DNA of 64,000 nucleotides from Defluviitalea raffinosedens (GTDB lineage Bacteria; Bacillota; Clostridia; Lachnospirales; Defluviitaleaceae). The notes beneath the pieces were generated by a model. It was not told the origin of the DNA. It worked only from the letters and a program-made list of their open reading frames with translations, and did not search any database. The stretch covers positions 62,001 to 126,000 of the forward strand of contig NZ_JAFBEP010000006.1 of the NCBI RefSeq assembly GCF_016908775.1. The letters are read 5' to 3'. Each line of letters opens with the position of its first letter. The first letter of the stretch is position 1. Shown here piece by piece: positions 55,346 through 64,000 of this stretch. A program made the translations under genes and the position numbers.

Positions 55346-55861
55346 TTATTTAAATAAATTTCTATTTTTTTTCTCTTTTAATTCCAACTTTTTATTTAAA
55401 TAATAAATACACTGGTATACAAATATTGAAATGATCCCTGTATAAACTACCTCGGGCAATATAACATTATTAAGGTAATATAAAAATTGCAGTTTTCCTC
55501 TTATTAAATAGGTAAATACATACACAGTCAATTCATAAAAAAATGTACTAAAAATCGTCATCACAAGGGGTAACAAGAAACTTTCGCGATAAAAGTCTTT
55601 ATTGATTTTACCGCAAAAATAACCCGTATACATACCCAATAATGCGTAGAAACCTATGGATGTTCCAAAATACAAATCTTGAATTAAACCTGCAAAAAAA
55701 CCTACAATTGCGCCTTCTCTGCTTCCTCTTAAAAGAGCAAAAGAAACGATAATCATTATATAAAAATTAGGAATGGTACCTCTTATTCTAAAATGTTGAA
55801 AATAAGTAGATTGGAGAACATTTGTAATGATTAACATTATACTTATAACAAATACTCGCAC
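55346..55861 (-). CDS. mreD: Rod shape-determining protein MreD
   Basis: A 171-residue membrane protein with five or so helices. RGTIPNFYIMIIVSFALLRGSREGAIVGFFAGLIQDLYFG is the MreD signature. It partners MreC and MreB in cell elongation. The start is GTG 55861 with AAGGAG at 8-base spacing. It lies five bases from mreC and 45 bases from minC; no pbp2 gene lies between. Confidence 0.92.
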   Translation of the reverse strand: MRVFVISIMLIITNVLQSTYFQHFRIRGTIPNFYIMIIVSFALLRGSREGAIVGFFAGLIQDLYFGTSIGFYALLGMYTGYFCGKINKDFYRESFLLPLVMTIFSTFFYELTVYVFTYLIRGKLQFLYYLNNVILPEVVYTGIISIFVYQCIYYLNKKLELKEKKNRNLFK

Positions 55862-55866
55862 ATATA

Positions 55867-56724
55867 TTACTCCTTTGATTCTACATCATTCTTTGTCCAC
55901 TTCTTATTAATTACAAGTACCTCCTCTAGATGGCGAAAATCAACCACAGGTTCAATCAAAGCATATTTGGTTAGTCCATGACTCTCTACCTGAATTTCCT
56001 TAACAGTACCAATCATAATCCCCGGAGGATAAATGTCACTTAAATTAGAAGTGACGATTTCATCTCCTTTAATAATATCGGCTTCAGAATCGATGTATTC
56101 CATTTTGCACAGACCTTCATTCATAAGTGTTAAATCGCCCTTGGTAACTCCTAAATCACTTGTTCTTAAGACTTTGGAACTAACTGCGTTTCGATCGTCT
56201 ATAATGGATAAAACTTTTGAATAGTTTGGTGCAGTTTCTATAATATGTCCAACCAATCCATTGCCTGAAAGTACAACCATATCTGTCTCTAATCCATCAT
56301 TTGATCCTTTATCAATTAGAAACACATTGTACCAATTCCCCGGATCTTTTCCTATAATTTCAGCACCAATTTTAGGATAATCGGCATATTTTTTGTCTAA
56401 CTCCAATAAATTTCTTAATCTTGTATTTTCCTCTTTATATTGCTGTAAAATTTTATTTTCATAAGTTAATTCATCAACTTTTTTCAAAAGCTCTTTATTT
56501 TGCTTCTCTAGGTTTCTGATATTCTTTATAAAGTTTATCCTATCAGAAGTCCATCCACCCACTTCACTAAAAATGTTTTGAACAGGAATAACTATGTATC
56601 CTAAGCCTTTTTCAATAAAAGAAACATTATTTCGTTTATTAAATGTGGCAATGATGACTACAATAAGTAAAATGGTTACAAAAAAAAGAATAAATCTGTT
56701 TGAAACTTTCAATGACCGTTTCAA
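55867..56724 (-). CDS. mreC: Rod shape-determining protein MreC
   Basis: A 285-residue bitopic protein. One N-terminal membrane helix (about 10-27) is followed by a coiled coil (LEKQNKELLKKVDELTYENKILQQ region, about 72-108) and the MreC beta domain (GAEIIGKDPGNWYNVFLIDKGSNDGL). It scaffolds the elongasome. The start is TTG 56724, with GGAG eight bases upstream. It lies between mreB and mreD. Confidence 0.95.
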   Translation of the reverse strand: MKRSLKVSNRFILFFVTILLIVVIIATFNKRNNVSFIEKGLGYIVIPVQNIFSEVGGWTSDRINFIKNIRNLEKQNKELLKKVDELTYENKILQQYKEENTRLRNLLELDKKYADYPKIGAEIIGKDPGNWYNVFLIDKGSNDGLETDMVVLSGNGLVGHIIETAPNYSKVLSIIDDRNAVSSKVLRTSDLGVTKGDLTLMNEGLCKMEYIDSEADIIKGDEIVTSNLSDIYPPGIMIGTVKEIQVESHGLTKYALIEPVVDFRHLEEVLVINKKWTKNDVESKE

Positions 56725-56757
56725 AAAAACCGCTCCCTATCCATGATCTATAAATGA

Positions 56758-57813
<1,056 letters not shown>

Positions 57814-58007
57814 TTATTGGCATGAACGAATCAGTAACGATCCTTCTCAATTGCTCTTAAAATATAATCTTTATTAGTATAGCCTAGATTTCAATAAATC
57901 ATTTAAGAGAATGCTCTATAATTATACGACTTATAATCTGACTTGGTCTTATTCACGCTAGTAACATCATAACCTTTTTTATTATTTTTTTCAACATAAA
58001 AATGAAT

Positions 58008-58042
58008 AACATAAAAGAGCCTATTTAAACCACATAGACTCT
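58008..58042 (-). terminator. Probable terminator after radC
   Basis: A 9-pair stem (58016-58024 with 58034-58042), 9-base loop, then UUUUAU on the minus strand. The C58020/A58038 plus-strand mismatch is G-U in the minus transcript. It starts at the radC stop. Confidence 0.65.
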
Positions 58043-58742
58043 AAATAACACCCTTCTCTTTTAAGCTGACATATTGTCCATCTCCTATAATAAGATGATC
58101 CAAAATACGGATTCCAATTAGATCTCCTGCCTGAATCATTCTTTGAGTGACTTCAATATCTTCTTTGCTGGGAGAAGGGTCTCCGCTGGGATGATTGTGA
58201 AGCATAATAATGCCTGCTGCACTTTTTTTAATAGCATAATTAAATACTTCTCTAGGATGGACAATAGATGAATTGATACTTCCTTTAGTAATATCTTTAT
58301 CGCATAAAATCTGATTCTTAGTATCCAGCAATACAATCTTAAAATGCTCCTGCTTTAAGTATCTCATTTCCTCCATATAAATAGCTGCTATGCTGCCAGG
58401 AGAATTAATTCTGTACTTTAAGCGGCCTTCATGCCTTGAAATTCTTTTTGACAGTTCCAATACTGCTTTTATCTGAATTGCTTTTACTTTTCCTATCCCA
58501 TTTATATTCATAAGTTCTTCTAAAGAATACTGATAAAGACCGTGCAATCCTTCTTCTTTTTCGAAAGACAGGAGTTTTTGAGCCAATTCTACTGCTCTCA
58601 TATTCCTTGAACCTGTGCGAAAAATAATGGCTAACAGTTCAGCATCAGACAAAACTTCTGCACCAAAATACTCTAATTTTTCATAAGGTCTTTCAAACTC
58701 AGGAAGATCTTTCATAGACATATGATGGTTTAATGATCCCAT
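58041..58742 (-). CDS. radC: RadC family JAB-domain protein (UPF0758)
   Basis: A 233-residue protein. An N-terminal helix-hairpin-helix-like region (ELMNINGIGKVKAIQIKAVLELSKR) precedes the MPN/JAB1 domain with AGIIMLHNHPSGDPSPSKEDIEVT, which has the metal ligands HxH and D. Cellular role is unsettled; a DNA repair role was proposed and later questioned. ATG 58742 follows GGAGG. The order mreBCD-radC-maf is common in Firmicutes. Confidence 0.95.
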   Translation of the reverse strand: MGSLNHHMSMKDLPEFERPYEKLEYFGAEVLSDAELLAIIFRTGSRNMRAVELAQKLLSFEKEEGLHGLYQYSLEELMNINGIGKVKAIQIKAVLELSKRISRHEGRLKYRINSPGSIAAIYMEEMRYLKQEHFKIVLLDTKNQILCDKDITKGSINSSIVHPREVFNYAIKKSAAGIIMLHNHPSGDPSPSKEDIEVTQRMIQAGDLIGIRILDHLIIGDGQYVSLKEKGVI

Positions 58743-58754
58743 CGGGCCATCCTC

Positions 58755-59354
58755 CTACCTGGGAAAAGTGTAATTTTCAAATATATCAACATCCATCTCT
58801 TTAAGCAAAATCGATAATAATTTTAAAGGAAGTCCCACCACATTATTATAATCACCACAAACTTTATCAATCAATACGGCTCCTACCCCCTGTATTCCAT
58901 ATGCACCAGCTTTGTCCATAGGTTCTCTGGTATTTGTGTAAGCATCTATAATAGAAGAAGATAAAGGTCTCATATATACCTCTGTTCTTTCATATCCAAC
59001 TTTTATAAGATGATTTTTTGTCTGTATTAAAGTAATCCCGGTATACACTTCATGCATATTTCCCTGAAGCATGGTAAGCATAGCTTTGGCTTCTTCCCTA
59101 TCTTTCGGTTTCCCAAGCACCTTATCCTTGTAAACAACTATTGTATCTGCACCTAGTACAACAAAATCCCCTTCTAAGTTTTTTGCAACATCTGCAGCTT
59201 TTTGCTTTGACAATTGGATCACCAATTCACTGGGTGAAAGCATAGGATCAATGACTTCATCAGTATTGCTCACAATAATATCAAAAGAAAGGCCTAATTG
59301 CTCAAGAAGTATTTTACGTCTCGGAGAACCAGAAGCTAAAATAATTTTGCTCAT
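58755..59354 (-). CDS. maf: Maf family nucleotide pyrophosphatase (septum formation protein)
   Basis: A 199-residue Maf protein that hydrolyses dTTP, UTP or modified nucleotides. KIILASGSPRRKILLEQLG at the start is the phosphate-binding part, with FVVLGADTIVVYKDKVLGKP and YGIQGVGAVLIDKVCGDYNNVVGLP. ATG 59354 is 10 bases after AGGTGG; GTG 59360 at 4 bases is the alternative. It precedes radC by 12 bases. Confidence 0.96.
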   Translation of the reverse strand: MSKIILASGSPRRKILLEQLGLSFDIIVSNTDEVIDPMLSPSELVIQLSKQKAADVAKNLEGDFVVLGADTIVVYKDKVLGKPKDREEAKAMLTMLQGNMHEVYTGITLIQTKNHLIKVGYERTEVYMRPLSSSIIDAYTNTREPMDKAGAYGIQGVGAVLIDKVCGDYNNVVGLPLKLLSILLKEMDVDIFENYTFPR

Positions 59355-59398
59355 ATCCACTGCACCACCTATATAAGATTTGATTGGAAATTATTACA

Positions 59399-59668
59399 CT
59401 AAATTCTTTTATATATAAGTATAGCCGCTATAATTCCCAATATACTTGCTATAGTAATTTCCATTTTAAAACTGAATTGAATATAGATTATTGACAAATC
59501 TAATACGATTGGATTTTTAAAACCAAATTCCTGTCCATAATTAATCCACTGCATATATGGTACTTTGCCCAAATACTGCCCTATAAAGCCTCCAATTACA
59601 ATCCCTCCAAGCAAAAGCAAAAACAAAGACCAGTTGTTTTTTCCTTTTCCCCCGTACAAATTTCTCAT
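59399..59668 (-). CDS. DUF4321 small membrane protein
   Basis: An 89-residue protein with two hydrophobic helices (about 13-33 and 65-87), matching DUF4321, a Clostridial family of unknown function that sits by maf-radC-mreB. ATG 59668 directly abuts GGGAGG, so TTG 59659, nine bases on, may be the true start (86 residues). A job in the envelope is inferred from the location only. Confidence 0.82.
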   Translation of the reverse strand: MRNLYGGKGKNNWSLFLLLLGGIVIGGFIGQYLGKVPYMQWINYGQEFGFKNPIVLDLSIIYIQFSFKMEITIASILGIIAAILIYKRI

Positions 59669-59742
59669 CCTCCCGAAATATTCTCATCATATTCATCTTT
59701 AGTTGCATTTATATATTTTAACACAATTTGAATCAATTTGCG

Positions 59743-59780
59743 TATAAAAAAAGAATGTACTTTAATAAGTACACTCTTTT
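59743..59780 (-). terminator. Rho-independent terminator of the Rnf operon
   Basis: A 14-pair stem (59749-59762 with 59767-59780), 4-base loop, then a U-rich run on the minus strand. The A59755/C59774 plus-strand mismatch is G-U in the minus transcript. It follows the rnfB stop by ten bases. Confidence 0.9.
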
Positions 59781-59789
59781 AAAGATCAT

Positions 59790-60629
59790 TTAACTTGCCG
59801 AAACAGAAGAATGGATTCCTTCTGACTGGATTTGGGCATGAATAGCTTTCGTAGGACATTTGCTTACACAAGCCATACATTGCGTACATTTTTCATAATT
59901 TACATGTGCAAGATTATTTTGAAAATCCATTGCTCCGTATTCACAAACTTTCACGCACATTCTACAACCAATACATCCAACCGAGCAACTATCTTTAACT
60001 TCTTTTCCTTTATCCAGGGAATTGCATAAAACTCTTACTTTACTCTTTACAGGCACCAGCTCAATGACAGCTTTGGGGCAAGCTTTAACGCAGTTTCCAC
60101 AGGCCGTACATTTTTCTTCATCAATCACAGCAATGCCATGTTCAATCTTTATTGCTCCAAAAGGGCAGACTTTTTTGCAACTGCCTAATCCAAGACACCC
60201 ATATCCACAACTTTTGGCACCGCCCCCGGGAATTAAAGCTGCATCTCTGCAATCACTGATTCCATAATACTCGTATTTATTTTTGCTTTTGTCACAGGTT
60301 CCTTTGCATTTAACAACCGCCACTTTTTTATCCATTTGCTCTACTTTTAATCCCATTAAAGCAGCAATCGCTTCTGTAGATTCCGCTGAATTTACTGAAC
60401 ATCCACTGGGGCTAACAATTCCTTCCACAACTGCTTTGGCAAAAGCATCACAACCAGCAAATCCACAGCCACCGCAGTTAGCCCCTGGAAGCAAATCCCT
60501 AACTTGCGGAATTCTTTCATCGACTTCCACCGCAAACTTTTTTGAAGCATAACCCAATCCTGCTCCAAATAATATGCCTAGTCCACCAATACTGATGACA
60601 GGATAAAGAATACTTGTTATGTCCATCAT
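59790..60629 (-). CDS. rnfB: Rnf complex electron transport subunit RnfB
   Basis: A 279-residue iron-sulfur subunit that takes electrons from ferredoxin. One N-terminal helix precedes the Fe-S domain PGANCGGCGFAGCDAFA, with further cysteines (GGGAKSCGYGCLGLGSC), then 4Fe-4S ferredoxin motifs CTACGNCVKACP, CIGCRMCVKVCE and CTQCMACVSKCP. In this Clostridial form several clusters lie in tandem. ATG 60629 (or 60626) follows AAAGGGGTGA. It is the last gene of rnfCDGEAB. Confidence 0.97.
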   Translation of the reverse strand: MMDITSILYPVISIGGLGILFGAGLGYASKKFAVEVDERIPQVRDLLPGANCGGCGFAGCDAFAKAVVEGIVSPSGCSVNSAESTEAIAALMGLKVEQMDKKVAVVKCKGTCDKSKNKYEYYGISDCRDAALIPGGGAKSCGYGCLGLGSCKKVCPFGAIKIEHGIAVIDEEKCTACGNCVKACPKAVIELVPVKSKVRVLCNSLDKGKEVKDSCSVGCIGCRMCVKVCEYGAMDFQNNLAHVNYEKCTQCMACVSKCPTKAIHAQIQSEGIHSSVSAS

Positions 60630-60641
60630 TTCACCCCTTTT

Positions 60642-61214
60642 TTAGAGTAAGCCTTGAAAGCCCAAAAACGCTATTGACATTAGTCCCGCAGTAATCAATG
60701 CAATCGGAAAACCTTGAAATGCTGTTAAAATATTATTGTTTTCAATTCTTTCTCTTATTCCGGCAAAAAGAACAATTGCCAATGTAAAGCCTAGCGCAGC
60801 ACCTACGCCATGAACAATGCTTTGGATAAGATTATATCCTTCGTTCATATTGAGGACAGCCACCCCTAATACTGCACAATTTGTCGTAATCAAAGGAAGA
60901 TATACCCCCAATGCTTGATAAAGCGTAGGGCTTATCTTCTGTATAACCATTTCAACAAATTGAACTAAAGAAGCAATAACTAAAATAAACGCAATGGTAT
61001 AGAGATACTCAATCTTAAAAGGTACCAATATCCAGTTATAAACTATATAAGTAATCATAGAAGCCAAAGTCATAACAAAAGTTACTGCCATCCCCATTCC
61101 AACAGCTGTTTCTACCTTCTTAGAGACCCCAAGGAAAGGGCATATTCCTAAAAATCTGGATAAAACGAAGTTGTTTACCAAAATCGCACTAAGAAATAAA
61201 ATAAATAGCTCCAT
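60642..61214 (-). CDS. rnfA: Rnf complex membrane subunit RnfA
   Basis: A 190-residue protein with six helices, one of the two inverted membrane subunits. [28 protein letters not shown] and [15 protein letters not shown] are the conserved half-helices with cysteines that hold the intramembrane 2Fe-2S cluster with RnfE. ATG 61214 follows GGGAGG. Confidence 0.97.
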   Translation of the reverse strand: MELFILFLSAILVNNFVLSRFLGICPFLGVSKKVETAVGMGMAVTFVMTLASMITYIVYNWILVPFKIEYLYTIAFILVIASLVQFVEMVIQKISPTLYQALGVYLPLITTNCAVLGVAVLNMNEGYNLIQSIVHGVGAALGFTLAIVLFAGIRERIENNNILTAFQGFPIALITAGLMSIAFLGFQGLL

Positions 61215-61227
61215 TTATGATCCTCCC

Positions 61228-61833
61228 TTATGCTTTTTTCATGTTTTTACTTCTTAAATGATTTAATATTGCCATAAGTATTCCTAAAGTAAAAAACGCA
61301 CCGGGAGCCAAAATCATAATTAACGCTGGCTGATAGGAAGAAGGAAGAATTTGAATACCAAAGATTTTTCCCGCACCTAAAATTTCTCTAATTGCTCCTA
61401 TGGTTGTTAAAGCTAAAGTAAATCCTAATCCCATACCTAATCCATCCATTATTGATGGCAAAATCTTGTTTTTTGAAGCGTAAGCCTCGGCTCTGGCTAA
61501 AATAATACAGTTTACAACAATTAAGGGGATAAATAACCCTAATTGACTGTACAGGCTAGGCACAAATGCTTTTAAAGTAAATTCTATTAAAGTTACTAAA
61601 CTGGCAATAATAACAACATATGCAGGTATACGAATTTTAGATGGTATAAATTTTCTAAGTAATGATATAAACAAATTGGAACCAACCAATACGGCAGTAG
61701 TAGCCAAGCCCATTCCTATACCGTTTTCAGCTCCCGTCGTAACAGCCAAGGTAGGACACATTCCAATTACCTGAACAAACGTTGGGTTCTCTGCTATTAT
61801 CCCATTGGAAAGTCTTTCAATTAATTTTTTCAA
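61228..61833 (-). CDS. rnfE: Rnf complex membrane subunit RnfE
   Basis: A 201-residue membrane protein, the inverted partner of RnfA. NGIIAENPTFVQVIGMCPTLAVTTG and IPLIVVNCIILARAEAYAS are diagnostic, each with a cluster cysteine. An ATG at 61839 abuts the GGGGGTGG site, so TTG 61833, giving MKKLIERLSNG, is the more likely start. Confidence 0.96.
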   Translation of the reverse strand: MKKLIERLSNGIIAENPTFVQVIGMCPTLAVTTGAENGIGMGLATTAVLVGSNLFISLLRKFIPSKIRIPAYVVIIASLVTLIEFTLKAFVPSLYSQLGLFIPLIVVNCIILARAEAYASKNKILPSIMDGLGMGLGFTLALTTIGAIREILGAGKIFGIQILPSSYQPALIMILAPGAFFTLGILMAILNHLRSKNMKKA

Positions 61834-61847
61834 TGTCATCCACCCCC

Positions 61848-62435
61848 TTAGTTAAAATCGAAGTTGATCTCATTGGTATCTGTGTTAACCCTATGTTTAA
61901 GCAAATTAAGTACTTCATTTACTCCTGATGTAACCGCTTTAGTTGTGATTGTTGCTCCAGTAATTGCCTGAATTTCATCATCTGCACCAGGAGTAGTCTT
62001 TACGACTTTAAGTTCACCCGATTTTCCCTCATATTGAGATGTAAAAGCGGCATTTTGGGCATTTGCTCCTAACCCCGGAGTTTCAGAATGACTTACAACT
62101 TTCACTCCTTGAAGCACTCCATCTTTGGATACACCAACCATCATCTCAATCGCACCGCCGTATCCTTTAGGGGCCACTTTAACTGCAAAGCCTTCCAAAG
62201 TATCTCCTTTATAGCCTGCATTCACTTCTAAAATTATGGAATCTTCCGGTAAATCTACCTCTATAAATTCAAATTTATCTGCCTGAGGAAGTGTTTGTTT
62301 CATGGCTTCTTCTTTAGATTGCTGAACCTGTTTTGCTATAGGTTCTTTAGTAATTTCATTGGCAAATCCAAGCAATCCTCCTGCAACAGCAGTTATAACA
62401 AATAAAACAAGTCCAAGCTTTACTATTTCTCTCAT
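61848..62435 (-). CDS. rnfG: Rnf complex flavoprotein subunit RnfG
   Basis: A 195-residue subunit with one N-terminal membrane helix and an extracytoplasmic FMN-binding domain. The motif AITGATITTKAV carries the threonine that binds FMN covalently. ATG 62435 overlaps the rnfD stop (ATGA) and follows GGGGAGGTG. Flavin is attached by an ApbE protein, which is not in the window. Confidence 0.96.
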   Translation of the reverse strand: MREIVKLGLVLFVITAVAGGLLGFANEITKEPIAKQVQQSKEEAMKQTLPQADKFEFIEVDLPEDSIILEVNAGYKGDTLEGFAVKVAPKGYGGAIEMMVGVSKDGVLQGVKVVSHSETPGLGANAQNAAFTSQYEGKSGELKVVKTTPGADDEIQAITGATITTKAVTSGVNEVLNLLKHRVNTDTNEINFDFN

Positions 62436-63367
62436 TTTTTCACCTCCCCAAAGATTCGAGGTTGAGTATATCGGTCAATGAGAGGAACTGCTAAATTCAT
62501 AATCAATATGGAATAAGAGACTCCTTCCGGATAACCTCCATAAAGACGAATCACCGCAGTAATAATTCCACAGCCTAATCCCATAATGTACTGTCCTTTA
62601 ATTGTAACAGGAGAAGATGCATAATCTGTCGCCATAAAGAATGCTCCCAAGAAAAGTCCTCCTGTAAAAATCTCATAGATGGCATTAGAATAGAACATCC
62701 CATCTCTTCCCAAGATCCATGTAAGTACCAATACTGTTCCAATAAATGTTGCAGGAATTCTAATAGAAATCACTTTTTTGTATATTAGATATACCCCACC
62801 AATTAAAAGGGCTATTACAGAAGTTTCTCCTATACATCCCCCTACGTTCCCCAAGATTAAATCCGTGATGGAAGGAAGTGCTCCACTGCCTTCTTTTAAG
62901 ATTCCTAAGGGAGTTGCTGTTGTAACACCATCTATAGTCCAAGTAGTCATTTGCACCGGCCAGGAAGCAAGTAAAAACGCTCTTGCTGCTAATGCCGGAT
63001 TAATAAAGTTTTGTCCCAAGCCACCAAATAATTGTTTCGCAATAATAATCGCAAAAGCTCCACCAACAATGGGAAGCCAAAATGGAACTGTAGGTGGCAA
63101 ATTCAAAGCAAGAAGTAATCCTGTAACAGCAGCACTATAATCATTAACCGTAATCTTTTGATGTGTTAGTTTTTGCCACAAAGCCTCTGCTCCAATACAG
63201 GATGCAACGGACAGTAAAACAACAATTAAAGCATGAAATTTAAAAACCCATATCCCTACTAATGTAGCGGGAAGTAATGCAATTAAAACATCTCTCATGA
63301 TACCCTGTATCGAATCCTTTGAATGTATATGAGGAGATGAAGACACCGTATACATTTCCGTTGACAT
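62432..63367 (-). CDS. rnfD: Rnf complex membrane flavoprotein subunit RnfD
   Basis: A 311-residue membrane protein of the NqrB/RnfD family. SSSPHIHSKDSIQGIMRDVLIALLP, GGLGQNFINPALAARAFLL and the flavinylation motif DGVTTATPL are clear. It carries a covalent FMN and takes part in ion translocation. The start is ATG 63367 with GGGGGAG upstream; the frame to 63388 overlaps the end of rnfC. Confidence 0.96.
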   Translation of the reverse strand: MSTEMYTVSSSPHIHSKDSIQGIMRDVLIALLPATLVGIWVFKFHALIVVLLSVASCIGAEALWQKLTHQKITVNDYSAAVTGLLLALNLPPTVPFWLPIVGGAFAIIIAKQLFGGLGQNFINPALAARAFLLASWPVQMTTWTIDGVTTATPLGILKEGSGALPSITDLILGNVGGCIGETSVIALLIGGVYLIYKKVISIRIPATFIGTVLVLTWILGRDGMFYSNAIYEIFTGGLFLGAFFMATDYASSPVTIKGQYIMGLGCGIITAVIRLYGGYPEGVSYSILIMNLAVPLIDRYTQPRIFGEVKK

Positions 63368-63380
63368 TAAGTCTCCCCCT

Positions 63381-64000
63381 TTATGCATTTTTTCTTCTAT
63401 TGTTTAATATAGTTTTTTTAGCCGTACGGATCGATTGAACCAAATGCCTCTTTGCAGGGCAAGTAAATGAGCAACTTCCACATTCAATACAATCCATACC
63501 ATGAGATAATTCAAATTTTTCCATATCGTAATTTATTGCATATTGATTAAGTTGCAAAGGCAGTAAATTCATTGGACAAACAGAAACACATTTGCCGCAA
63601 CGGATGCAATTCCTTTCTTCTGGTAAACCTGCTTCTTCCTTTGATAAACATAAAATTGCAGAAGTACCTTTAATAACTGGAACATCCAAAGACGATAAAG
63701 CAATCCCCATCATAGGACCACCGGATATTACTTTTACAGGTTCTGACGCAAATCCCCCTGCTGCTTCTATCAGTTCTCTATATGAAGTTCCCAGTCTTAC
63801 TTTAAAGTTTTTAGGATCTTTAATTGCTCCGCCAGTTACTGTTACAATTCGTCTCATTAATGGTCGTCCTTTAACGACAGCTCTTTGGATTGCAACAGCA
63901 GTATCAATATTTTGAACAATACATCCTACATCTGCCGGAAGTCCTCCTGATGGTACTTCCCGTCCTGTAATAGCATAGATCAGTTGTTTTTCTGCCCCTT
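63381..64000 (-). CDS. rnfC: Rnf complex NADH-interacting subunit RnfC, C-terminal part (runs off the window)
   Basis: The visible 205 codons run to the window edge without a start. EKQLIYAITGREVPSGGLPADVGCIVQN is the signature of RnfC around the NAD/FMN region, followed by a SLBB-like segment and two 4Fe-4S motifs, CIRCGKCVSVCP and CIECGSCSFTCP. The ATG at 63857 is internal. RnfC is the first gene of the usual rnfCDGEAB operon. Whether the complex pumps sodium or protons cannot be told here. Confidence 0.97.
   Translation of the reverse strand, partial: GAEKQLIYAITGREVPSGGLPADVGCIVQNIDTAVAIQRAVVKGRPLMRRIVTVTGGAIKDPKNFKVRLGTSYRELIEAAGGFASEPVKVISGGPMMGIALSSLDVPVIKGTSAILCLSKEEAGLPEERNCIRCGKCVSVCPMNLLPLQLNQYAINYDMEKFELSHGMDCIECGSCSFTCPAKRHLVQSIRTAKKTILNNRRKNA

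Overview
The window is chromosomal DNA from an AT-rich, endospore-forming, anaerobic member of the Clostridia (Bacillota). The evidence is gene content: spore genes (spoIIP, gpr, sigK with a pro-sequence, an M23 gene of SpoIVFA/SpoIIQ type), an rnfCDGEAB operon, AGGAGG-type Shine-Dalgarno sites with many TTG and GTG starts, a perfect CIRCE element, and a ribosomal protein L27 with the Firmicutes-type cleavable N-terminus next to its protease Prp. A Lachnospirales/Defluviitaleaceae-like origin is a guess from gene order; genus and species cannot be fixed from the sequence alone. I saw no rRNA, tRNA, CRISPR array, insertion sequence, integrase or phage gene. No gap between genes exceeds about 270 bases; the larger gaps (6325-6485, 15978-16192, 32930-33176, 57778-58040) hold only promoters, hairpins or AT-rich spacer.

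Almost every gene is on the minus strand. The three exceptions (an HPr-like gene, rpsT and a D,D-carboxypeptidase) are single-gene units, each with a recognisable promoter. From left to right: a type IV pilus locus (pilM fragment, minor pilin, pilD, pilA, pilC, pilT, pilB; 1-6324); sigK (6486-7160); a tRNA wobble-modification pair and mltG (7258-10307); ylbF-like, RNase J, Fur family, DUF1292, yqgF, a 600-residue membrane protein and ireB (10438-15977); mtaB, the HPr-like gene, thiI and nifS-type desulfurase, cheY, rsmE, prmA (16193-22455); the heat-shock cluster dnaJ, dnaK, grpE, hrcA with hemW and lepA (22474-30396); spoIIP, gpr, rpsT, holA, comEC (30541-36804); a GerMN lipoprotein, a histidine kinase/response regulator pair, comEA and a carboxypeptidase (36824-42175); rsfS, yqeK, nadD, yhbY, obgE, rpmA, prp, rplU (42197-46533); rng and two radical-SAM-linked genes (46662-50635); a frame-disrupted M23 gene, mgsA, rodA, minEDC, mreDCB, radC, maf, DUF4321 (50725-59668); and the Rnf operon (59790-64000).

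The genes fall into working groups. The pilus genes give extension and retraction motors, platform, pilins and prepilin peptidase; comEA and comEC add the DNA-uptake side of competence. MreBCD, RodA, MinCDE and the carboxypeptidase shape and divide the cell. HrcA and CIRCE control grpE-dnaK. Rnf couples ferredoxin oxidation to NAD+ reduction and ion pumping. Several genes modify tRNA: mtaB, thiI with its cysteine desulfurase, and the U32 hydroxylase with TrmR.

Most of the window is conserved Clostridial core genome and I did not find an obvious new multi-gene system. The best leads are: the M23 gene whose two halves lie in different frames, joined at a U UUG GGG heptamer in -1 register; the absence of spoIVFB at its expected place although SigK has a pro-sequence; a comEC frame running about 155 bases into holA; an HPr-fold protein without the phosphoacceptor histidine; a minor pilin with two calcium-loop-like motifs; and a 600-residue membrane protein inserted into the conserved ireB-yqgF neighbourhood.
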